Shown: positions 46,847 to 57,500 of the stretch, piece by piece
How the letters are laid out: the number at the start of each line of letters is the position of its first letter
How positions within the stretch are numbered: the stretch's first letter is position 1
DNA from: Lingula anatina
Taxonomy: Eukaryota > Brachiopoda > Lingulata > Lingulida > Lingulidae
Direction of reading: 5' to 3'
DNA length: 64,000 bases
Assembly (NCBI RefSeq): GCF_001039355.2
Contig: NW_019775461.1
Coordinates: 1-64,000 of the forward strand
Notes under the pieces: generated by a model
Seen by the model: the letters and a program-made list of their open reading frames with translations, nothing else
What the model was told of the DNA's origin: nothing
Databases searched by the model: none
Position numbers and translations under genes: made by a program

Positions 46847-49800
46847 CTACTCCTTGTCACTGTCTGTGACTTCCTCCTTGTCCACTACCTCAAAACCATT
46901 CTCTTTTCCTTCTGACCCAGACCCACTCTCCTCCTCCGGCTCCTCATTACTACCAGCGCCATCTATCTTTTTGGAGTCGGCTTCACTTTCTTCCTCCTTG
47001 TCTGAAGACTTCTCTTTCTTTTTCTTTTCAGTCTTTTTATCTGATTCTTTTTCTTTTGATTTGTCCTTCTGCTCTTTCTTTCCATCTGAATCTCCTGTTT
47101 TCACTGCTGGTCTGTATTCGTATGTGTATAAAGGTTTAAAAGAGTCAAAGAAGCCGACATCCTCGGTTAAGTTAGGCAAGATCCACAGATGATGGTGTCC
47201 AAAAGTCACCGCCCAGATTATCCCAAACAAGATGGCACGCACTGCAAGAAAAACAAGAATGATGTCAATTCCTTTAATTAAAAAATACAGAGTGACAAAG
47301 AGTGACTGAGTCTACAATATTTTTCACCAAGGCCCGTTGTGTTCTTTTGGTTAAATATATTTTTCTGACAAATCTTACTTGGAAAAAACTATTTTGAATC
47401 TTAATTAAAGTCATTTTTACAGGTCCTGCCATGGAGTTATAACAACAATTATAGAGAACTAGAGGATCAGAGAGGCGATACCGCCTCCGAATATTGTACC
47501 ACCAGCTGGAGCAAGCGCATTTGTATAGACCCCCACATACACAAAATAAGGGACACAGCCACCAGTCTTTTGCTTGACAAGCTGTAAAAATGCAATCAAC
47601 AAGAATTTTCAAAATATGCAAAAAATATATATATGACTTAAAATGGTACAATCAAAGTTAAGTTCATCAAAAGGTAGGTCAAAGGTCAATTTCACAGTAA
47701 GATTGCCAGTATATGACTTCCTATTCAAGTTCAATAGTAACAATGGACCTATCTCTGCCAGGTTAGGAGTTAAAAGAGAAAGAAATTAGCAGAGTTCAGT
47801 TCATGGTGAAAAGTAGGTCAAAGGTCAATTTTAAGGTCACATTTAGATTGCTAGTATATGACTTCCCATTCAACTTCAATAGTAACTATGGACCTATCTC
47901 TGCCAGTTTTGGAGATAAAAGGGACGCAAAATTTACAAAGTTCGGTTCATGGTGAAAAGTAGGTCAAAGGTCAATTTTAAGGTCACATGTAGATTGCCAG
48001 TATATGACTTCCTATTCAAGTTCAATAGTANNNNNNNNNNNNNNNNNNNNNNNNNNNNNNNNNNNNNNNNNNNNNNNNNNNNNNNNNNNNNNNNNNNNNN
48101 NNNNNNNNNNNNNNNNNNNNNNNNNNNNNNNNNNNNNNNNNNNNNNNNNNNNNNNNNNNNNNNNNNNNNNNNNNNNNNNNNNNNNNNNNNNNNNNNNNNN
48201 NNNNNNNNNNNNNNNNNNNNNNNNNNNNNNNNNNNNNNNNNNNNNNNNNNNNNNNNNNNNNNNNNNNNNNNNNNNNNNNNNNNNNNNNNNNNNNNNNNNN
48301 NNNNNNNNNNNNNNNNNNNNNNNNNNNNNNNNNNNNNNNNNNNNNNNNNNNNNNNNNNNNNNNNNNNNNNNNNNNNNNNNNNNNNNNNNNNNNNNNNNNN
48401 NNNNNNNNNNNNNNNNNNNNNNNNNNNNNNNNNNNNNNNNNNNNNNNNNNNNNNNNNNNNNNNNNNNNNNNNNNNNNNNNNNNNNNNNNNNNNNNNNNNN
48501 NNNNNNNNNNNNNNNNNNNNNNNNNNNNNNNNNNNNNNNNNNNNNNNNNNNNNNNNNNNNNNNNNNNNNNNNNNNNNNNNNNNNNNNNNNNNNNNNNNNN
48601 NNNNNNNNNNNNNNNNNNNNNNNNNNNNNNNNNNNNNNNNNNNNNNNNNNNNNNNNNNNNNNNNNNNNNNNNNNNNNNNNNNNNNNNNNNNNNNNNNNNN
48701 NNNNNNNNNNNNNNNNNNNNNNNNNNNNNNNNNNNNNNNNNNNNNNNNNNNNNNNNNNNNNNNNNNNNNNNNNNNNNNNNNNNNNNNNNNNNNNNNNNNN
48801 NNNNNNNNNNNNNNNNNNNNNNNNNNNNNNNNNNNNNNNNNNNNNNNNNNNNNNNNNNNNNNNNNNNNNNNNNNNNNNNNNNNNNNNNNNNNNNNNNNNN
48901 NNNNNNNNNNNNNNNNNNNNNNNNNNNNNNNNNNNNNNNNNNNNNNNNNNNNNAATAAAAGACCAATGATGAATGTTTTCTAAACTCACCCAATAAAAGA
49001 CCAATGATGAATGTTTTCGGAGAGACAGGATCGTAGACCCAGACATACATTTCATCCCCATCCAAAAACATCTGATCTATGTCGTCCACATGAAGTTTTA
49101 TAATTCTTTCTTTTTTTTTCTTTTCTTTCTCTCCATCCTGAAAAATAAAATAAAACATTTTTAAACTGAAGCCGCAGTTTTCATCTTTTTGTTCCTTTTG
49201 AAGTTCTTGGGCCAAATAAATAATAGATGCATTTTTTTTTTGTTGTTGTTGTTGTTTGTTTCTTATGCGTAGCACTGTATCTAAGAGACTGTGAATGTAG
49301 CACAAGTAAATCACCAGCTCTGGAAATACCTGTCTCAGATATAACAGCTAACAGAAGTATCAGTCAGGGAATACTTCACCTTCTTTTTCTCTTTCTCTTC
49401 TTTTTCCTCCTTTTCAGCTTTCTTTTTCTTTTTTGAGGACTTGGATTCCTCTGTCTTCTCTTTTTCTCCTTTCTTTCCTTCTTTGTCTTCCTCTGCTTCT
49501 TTCTTTCCCTTTTTCTTTGATTTCTTTTCCTACGAAATGAGACATAAAATAAAGATAGAAAAGAAATTAGTTTGGAAATCAAAGATTTGCCATTCTCAAA
49601 ATTCTCACGATATTTGTGTTCATTATTTAGGTATGCCATTCTCAATATCCTACCAATGTTCAATTCTAAAAACATTTCTATAAGCATTTTCTCCATTCCC
49701 CTGAGCTGCAGGGATGGTGCGAGCCAGCTTCTTTAGTTTCAGACCTCCACACATGCGAGTACATCAACAGATGCGACAAATGGATTTTAATTTCACAGTG

Positions 49801-52535
49801 TAGAAGTTGACCTTTATCTTCTCTGTAACTGAGACCACAACCACATACCTGCCATTCAAACCAGCCACTACCTAGGGAAATTTCTACACTAAACTAAACC
49901 ACAAAACAGTCTCCATAACACTGCAGGGACATATGTGTCTGTGTTTTGTGTGTGTGTGTGTGTGGGGGTGTGTTTTATTATTATTGTTATTATTGCAAAC
50001 ATCCCAACACAATTTAAAAAGTAGATCTAAACTACTACACCTCATCCAGTCCAGTGTCCTCTCCACTTTCCAACGCCTTCTTTTTCTTCTTTTTGTCTTT
50101 CTTCTCCACCTTAGCAGCACGGTGGAACATGCCCTTCATCAGCAAGCTGAGGGAAAAATTACACTCTTATCAGATCATTAACATGTACTCTACTTCATTC
50201 AGTATTACGTTATCACCAAGCTGGGGGAAAACACACTCTAGTGAGATCATTAACACATACTATAGTATAAAACACATACTATAGTCTACTACATTCAGTA
50301 TATTCTGATGGACATTTATCTGTACAGTCTGTTGATAATGACCATCTGTTCAAAATTTTCACTTTATACACACAATTGAGACTTAACCTCACGGTCACCC
50401 AGCTGATGTAATCTATTCTATTTGTTAAATACTGCATAAAGACCATAGATATGTTTCAGAATCTATTCCAGGACTGAGGATGAGATGAGTGACAGAAGGT
50501 GACCAACTGACAGTCTCCAACTGTATATCACAGCACTTCTAATAACAGCCAATTAAGTTGACTCCCAGGGCGGTATTCTCGAATGTTTTCGACGTCGAAA
50601 TTTTTTCGTCTTCGATTCGTTAAAAAATTCGTGAACGATTCGTGGTATTCTGGAAGCTATCGAAACGAATACGATTTGAAAATGAATCCTTGTCGAAATC
50701 GTGACCTAATTCCAGACTCGGAACTTTCCTCTCTCATGAGGCAAGAAAATACATCAAAATAAAGGATTGGAGCGAGCAGTTTCCTCATAAAACCATTAAT
50801 TATCACATTCTCCTGTTGTGAGGGGAGGAAACTGCTTGACCACTTAAGTAGATGTTAGATCATTTTTGACCTTAAAAGCAGATTCAGTCCATTTTAAGAC
50901 TACTGCGGTAATGATTAAGATCGTGTAATCTTGAGCACTTGTGATCTTAAATTGCACTTTAAGACCAAATCCAGCCCACTAGTGATTAAAAACTCATTGC
51001 AAGGAAATATCCTGGGAATCAAAGTTTTTTTTTTTACTTATTTATTAATTTATTTATTTTGGGGGGAGGGGACAAAACCGTCCTTCTGGCTAGAAGAGGT
51101 CAACCCTGAACCAAACAAAAATCAAGGTTCTGTCCTTGTCAACAAGGTCCACTTTTTTTAAGAAAACAAACTCCTCTTCCTTTCAAAATATTGGCTACAG
51201 GCTAAGTTATAATAATATAATATAATAAACTATGACACTGGTCATCTGCTTTATTTCTGCTACATGCCGAAAATTAGTGGGCTATTTAATAAGTGAAACA
51301 ACCATCACTTCACTCCAGTTCCTGCTTATTCACTTACTTATGGCAATAGTCTACACAAGACTCTCTCGTTGTAAACAATGCATCGTCTCCTTTGGTCCAT
51401 TTGGAGTCCAGAAGTTTATCCACTGCATCTTTTGCTGAAAGACAATGTTACAGTAATTCATGAACACTTTTGTATTGAATAAAAGCAAACAAACTTTCTG
51501 CTGAAAGTGAACAATTTCATGATTTTGGTATGTCTGCAACATGCATTCAGTTCACACTGGTGAAAAGGATGACATCCTAATTTTTTTACATATACTTTAA
51601 AAGAAATAAACATTTTTTCAACACCAGACATTTTTACCTAGTCCTTAAATTTTCCATACACACAGTAAAAAAATCCTCCCACCACCAAAAAATAAACAAA
51701 ATTATAAATAAGTGAAAAAAATTAAGTCTACAGAAATGTGTTTTGGATATTATCCAGTGAATAAATTGCATTGGGAAAACAGGGGAGAGGTGGGGGGGGG
51801 TTATGGCCACCCCTCAATGATTACCTATGAAATATTTCACATCCATTCCCATCAGCTTGCCTTCTTTACAGGGGACGTTAAAACGAAGATATTTTCCCAC
51901 AGCATATTCTTCTTTTGTGGGCTTTTCTGACTCCCCCTGGAAGAAAATAACACACCTTTAATATGATTTATTTCCACAGGTTTATACATCTAAACATATG
52001 TTTTTATTTTCTTTTAGTCAGGAAATTCACTTATTTATCCCCCTTTCCATTTCAAAGTTCTGGCTTATTACATACATCTATTTTTTTTATTTTATTTATT
52101 TTATCTTTTAATTCTTAATTTTAAAAACAATATGTAAATGTTTGACCAATGTTTGAACATATAATTTAATCATTCTAAACAATTCTAATCAGTAACAAAG
52201 TCCAAGGATACGCTGCAATATCTCCAAGCAACAAAATCAAACAGGTGCAAAAACAAGTGCCCTCAGCTAATGATAAAGAAAATAAAAAAACTTCAAACAG
52301 CTGTTTTGTCGCTGAGGAAGCAGAAATCTTGTCTGACGTGGACATATGTACTAACAAATGCTGCAGTTAACTTGCTTTGTTTAAAACGAAATAAACCTCT
52401 GTGTGCTATTATTTTGACTAGAAGCGTTCTTCTGTAGATATTATTGCCTGTAATAAAATAAAATTCTCGATACGTACTTTAAATTAGTAATCTTACCTCA
52501 TCTTTTCTCTTTTGCTTTTTTCGTCTTTCCGCCAT
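46847..52535 (-). CDS. SEC62: SEC62, ER translocation protein (one exon lost in gap)
   Basis: Subunit of the Sec61-Sec62-Sec63 translocon complex for post-translational import of short precursors; in vertebrates also an ER-phagy receptor. Minus-strand exons: 52535-52497 (MAERRKKQKRKDE), 51936-51825 (AVGKYLRFNVPCKEGKLMG), 51434-51338 (LLDSKWTKGDDALFTTRES), 50146-50041 (MKGMFHRAAKV), 49529-49380 (Lys/Glu-rich linker), 49137-48990 (DGDEMYVWVYDP, FIIGLLL), a missing exon, 47241-46847 (FGHHHLWILPNL, DVGFFDSFKPLYTYEY, acidic tail, TAG). Phases join up to 48990, and the last exon needs an incoming phase of 1, so the missing exon is a multiple of 3. By comparison with vertebrate SEC62 about 50 residues holding the first membrane span are absent, and the only unread sequence is the N run. 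The order, MAERR start and FLPNL-like motif make the call secure. Confidence 0.93.
47459..48030 (-). mobile_element. Second Helitron-like element, in SEC62 intron, cut by gap
   Basis: On the minus strand it ends with the same GAGGCGG hairpin and CTAG (47459-47462), then host T. It carries three copies of the 139-146 bp tandem unit, each with a perfect AGGTCA-A-AGGTCA repeat on the plus strand (47676-47688, 47815-47827, 47961-47973). It runs into the N gap at 48031, so its 5' end and total unit number are unknown. Confidence 0.78.
48031..48953. other. Assembly gap (923 N)
   Basis: Run of N. The left edge is inside the tandem-repeat core of the Helitron-like element. The right edge begins with a 27-bp copy of the end of SEC62 exon 48990-49137. 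It very likely hides the SEC62 exon with the first membrane span. Confidence 0.99.
48954..49018. repeat. 27-bp duplication of SEC62 exon edge at gap margin
   Basis: 48954-48980 is repeated exactly at 48992-49018 (AATAAAAGACCAATGATG and following). The second is inside the exon, the first abuts the N run. It looks like a gap-edge artefact. Confidence 0.9.
51050..51205. repeat. Diverged copy of the GCAGGCC MITE in SEC62 intron
   Basis: G-rich start followed by ACAAAACCGTCCTTCTGGC and AAGGTCCACTTTTTTTAAG, ending TTGGCTACAGGC. It matches the 24932-25099 family with many substitutions. Confidence 0.55.
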
Positions 52536-54341
52536 GCCTGTATGATAGCGGAAGTTATTGTACGCGAGTCGTAAAGTTGTGATTGAGTATTTTACAAGAA
52601 ATAGGCATGCGACAAATACTGCGGCTTCTCTTATTCATTTTCTCTTTTTTATGTTGAATATATTATCATACGTTGTAGTCGATATGTTTACATTCCTTTT
52701 TTTTACAAAAATATGGTGAAAAAATGCAATCATCATTCGTGCACGTATACACTGACCCGGAAAAAAAGCTGCCTGAAACATGGTAGCAATCCAAAGCTTT
52801 GTCTCGTTTCGGTCAAAATGTTTTTCTTTATTTAAGTGGAACATGATTGAAAGCGAGGTCACTACTTTATTATTTCTGGACTTTGCGAGCGAGTAGGAGT
52901 GTTTGTACACAGCAATGATCACATGACGAAATAGGTCATGCACACCTTCTGATCCGGATTTAAGTCAGTCAGAAACTAGCAGAAGAGACCATATGTGAAA
53001 TTACTCGATGGTAATTGGGGAGAAATGTCTTAGAATGCGACAGATCACGGAGGACGCTGAATAAACCGCTCAGGCCAAGTACACATAACTTGTAAGTCCT
53101 CAACTTAATTTCAAGTTTAGTGTTCATGTTATAAAAATCACTCATTGTCGTATCCATTCTCCTAGGAATGGAAGTCCGGGCTCCCATATGTAGCACTATT
53201 AGTGGTGGTAGTATTAGTACAGTTTAGGGTTAGAGAATTAATGCAGTTCGTATCATATGTGGAACGAATTTAATGTCACCTGTGCAAAGTAATGGGGAAC
53301 ATACATGTACTACAGTTCCTACATGTAGCGAGCGGACTATCATTGCTGTATGTCATACCGGTTCTTTGTTTGATTTCTGTGGGTGGTTATTAAGTATCAT
53401 TATCCTGTCATCTCTGATAGCACAGTAAATACACTGATGATTTCCCTGTTGAGTGAGCTTGAAAGGAGAGGGGGAGGGGGGGGGGGGCACTTGCTGGTCT
53501 CAGGTAGACTGCACGGTTAACTCACAGGTCATCGTGACATGAGATACACTGAAGTAGCCCCTGTACAACAACACTGCAGACCTGGATGGTTTAAAATTAT
53601 ATTCACAATATAAGCAACCAAGATATCATAGAATTTTTATAAACTGTAGGCACAGTAACTTCTCAATGACTGCTGTGAAGCTAGGGCAGAAATATCATTT
53701 ATTTATTTATTTATTGGTAACAATTAACATGTAAAATTGTATCAGTAAAGGTTTATTTTGTAGATATTGTACAGTAGACAACATTCATATTGTTAATTTT
53801 AGAAGTTGTAGTCATGTTTTTATATTTTTTAATTGATTTTATTATCTAGTGACAATTTTAGAAATAAATATGATACAGTGTGACAAAAAAAAATTGAGTG
53901 GCTAAGATACGGTTTATAAAATTATACTCGTTAATTGTGCATACAGGGTCACAATACAAGGTACATGTAGATGTATATTATATTGATGTCATATGTTGAA
54001 ACATATGTATACAATTGTACTGTTGGTTAAATGCAACATACTGTGGTAATTTTATCTGCAGGTTATATAAATCTACAAGTGATAACATTATGAATATGGC
54101 CAGTCTATACGTGACCGTGTAAACCACATACATGATGTAGAATAGGCTGCATGTTGTCCTGTCACAGGACCTAGGTATTAGGGTAGTATCAATTACATAA
54201 TCATTGTCAGGTTTGGATTCATAATTTGAGTTTGCACAATAGCTGTGAGGTATCTATTATGTACCAGCCTTCAGCAGGATTGGCAATATTGATACTCAGC
54301 AGAAGCTGTTAAACATATTGTTCTCAAAGAAAAGGCACATG

Positions 54342-54393
<52 letters not shown>

Positions 54394-54562
54394 TTTTCAT
54401 TACATCCATTCCAGTAGTATATGTAACAGTTAAAGTAAAATGAACTATGTTTTACATGAACTTCAAGGTTTTTGGACACAAATTTTAAAATGAAAGAAGT
54501 GTCAAAATTGAAAAGTTTAATGATGATGCTAATGATGATAATGTCTGGTTTTTCAGATCAGT
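52536..54562. promoter_or_regulatory. Divergent intergenic region between SEC62 and SLC7 gene
   Basis: The two genes are head to head, with about 2 kb between start codons. The SLC7 ATG exon has an acceptor (TTTCAG at 54551-54556), so a 5' noncoding exon must lie upstream. A GTAAGT at 53092-53097 is one candidate donor, which would place the SLC7 start within about 0.5 kb of the SEC62 start. (CT)n at 54344-54387. No coding sequence recognised. Confidence 0.5.
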
Positions 54563-57500
54563 ATGAGTAACTTTTTGCGTAAGTTACTACGGCGTAAGCA
54601 CGTCGACTTAGAGAATGTGGAAGATACAAAACTTCACAGATGTCTTTCAACCCTAGATCTTACTTTCTTAGGTAAGTTTATTATTGTGGATTATATTTTT
54701 AGTCTTTTTTTTCAGTAGATTGCATTGGGTGATAATATTACTATAATGTACTATGAAAGTACTACTAAGGTTATTTACTAGTACTAGAACATTACTAGTA
54801 CATAATACGATGGAACACCACATTCAAAACTAATGGGGGGATTGGGATTGTGGGGGTGAGGATGGGGGGTGGGGACTGGCGTAAGGATGGGGGGTGGGGG
54901 GTGAGGATGGGAGTGGGGGTGGGAGTAAGGATGGGGGGTGGGGGTGAGGTTGGGGGGGTGGTGGCGAGGAAGGTAATATTATGTACTAGTAATGTTCTAG
55001 TACTAGTAAATAACCTTAGTAGTACTTTCATAGTACATTCAAGTTTTGGGGCTTCTTATAAAGGGAACTATTACAGTAGATGTGAGGTGGTATATAAAAA
55101 CCTTCCCCAAATGGGAAAAAAATTCACTTGTATTCTCAAGGTTGTATATACGGGGTCCACTTTCATCACTAATTTTACTCTCTTTATCCTTCAAGGCACC
55201 AGTTCCACATGTTTAATGACTGAAACCATTGAACATATTCAAGTAAAACTTTATTGTCTCAGCTTCAGTTTTCCAGGTAGTTGTCATGGGTCCAGTGTAA
55301 ACATTAAAAAACTGTGTTCACATTCATTTTACTTTCTATATTAAACATGTTTATATTTCCAGGTATTGGGAGTACCCTTGGAGCTGGTATCTATGTGGTT
55401 GCCGGGCAGGTTGCCAAGGAGACGGCTGGACCTTCAGTTGTCTTATCATTCTTTATCGCAGCCGTGGCCTCAGTTTTGGCAGGTATGCAGTACAGAGGAT
55501 AAAAGAAATTCCATTTCACAAAAAAAAAAAAAAAGAAAAAAAAAACCTAACACACTGTCACAGCTCACACACTTGTACACTGTCTTTGATCTAAATTAAA
55601 AAAATAAAACTTGTTTTGTATTTGATCTCATTCCTTGTTTTCCAGGCATGTGTTATGCAGAGTTTGGGGCCAGGGTTCCTAAGACAGGGTCAGCCTATGT
55701 ATACAGTTATGTCACAGTGGGGGAATTATGGGCCTTTATCATTGGCTGGAATCTTATCTTGGAATATGTCATAGGTATTGACAAACTCCCTGATTTATTT
55801 TGTTTTATTTATTTTTTATTTTTTGTTCATTTTATATAAATAAGTATTTTGAAATAAGATATGAATTGGTTGATGTTTACTTTATTTCATTTATTTACTA
55901 TTTTTTATTAGCAGTGATGGGAATTCTCATCCAATATACTTTTTTAAATCCTATTACAATAATTATGATTATGATAATAGTTATTATAATGACAGAAATA
56001 ATGATATTATATAATATTACTTTAATTACAATTGAAAAACAAATCTTAAATGGATATTCTAGTTCACCAGGTTAATATTTTTTATTCCCTCCACCAGGCA
56101 CCGCCAGTGTGGCGCGGGCGTGGAGCGCCTATTTCGACACTCTAATTGGAGGCGCTATAGAGAAATTCTTCTCCCAGTATGTTCACATAGACGTCCCGTA
56201 CCTGTCCAAGTACCCAGACTTCTTTGCCTTAGCAATAACATTACTTTTGACTGGTATGTTAAACTTTTTTTTTTTTTTTTTCAATTTTTAAAGAGTTACT
56301 TAATTATTGTTATTTTGTTGAAAGGTGTCTAGATGAGAAGGAAATTTGAAAAAATAGAAAACTGAAAATCAGACAAAATATCCCAGATTAAAGGAAAAGA
56401 GGAATTATCCAACTAATGTAGACCAGAAACATATGTAACATGAAGTTTTTCTTGAACAAAGGGAGGAGGTTATGACGTCACTACCACCCCCACCCCCCTC
56501 ACCCACTTGCTTCACTTTCTTATACAAAAGAAAACTTTTCAGGGAGTTTGTTTAAACTATGAGACCAAATATGAAATCAGTTTGACCCAAGATAAATCAG
56601 TATAGTTCTGTAGTCACCATGTTCCAGTGCACCCCTGCAAAAGTAATAAATAAATAAATATAAATATGTACGTAGTGAATTTAATTAAATTTTTTTCCTA
56701 ACTGTGTTTTATTTCAGTGATATTAGCCATAGGTGTTAAAGAGTCTTCCTTTGTCAACAATATCTTCACGGGGGTCAACCTGCTGGTGGTCACCTACGTT
56801 GTTGTGTGTGGATGTTTTAAAGCAGATTTTAAAAACTGGAATATAAGTGAAAATCAGGTTTGTAGTGATGGCTATAACAACCTCTATTTGTACTTTCTGT
56901 ATTTATTTGAAAACAGAGTTTTTAAACTACAGTAACTTGAATATCTGTTAGAGTACATTGCAATTATTATAATAGAAGTAGTTTCTTTAAAATGACAGCT
57001 ATTAATTAGATTAAAGCATTGTCAAATAAACCTGAGTATAGCTGATGAAATTTCTATAAAAATAAATGTTTGTTGTAAGAAGATCTCAAGTTCACTTTAT
57101 CTTAAAATGTCATTTGCAGGTACCAAATTACACAGATCCCACAGAACCATTTGGGCATGGTGGCTTCTTCTCGTACGGCATTTCCGGTACCCTGTCTGGT
57201 GCTGCCACCTGTTTTTATGCATTTGTTGGCTTTGACTGTATTGCTACAACAGGTGGGTGAAACTTGAAATATCTGAGAATTCTCTTTACTAAATTGTTAT
57301 TAGTTGGCGTTGACTGTATCGCAACGACAGGAAACAATGGAGCAAATCAGTTAAGTAGAAAGCCTGTACAGCAAAGCAACGGCAGGTATAATCAAGATCG
57401 CTTCGACTGGTTGGTGAAACTTGATTTACATAATGATTCTGTTAATTTACAAAATTGTTGGCTTTGTACTGTATTGCTATAACAGCTGGACAAAACATGC

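Noticed and set aside
46854-47192. Ser-rich plus-strand frame opposite SEC62
   Set aside because: Shadow of the acidic SEC62 tail on the other strand.
48004-49314. Very long open frames across 48.0-49.3 kb
   Set aside because: They consist almost wholly of the N run; only the SEC62 exon at 48990-49137 is real.
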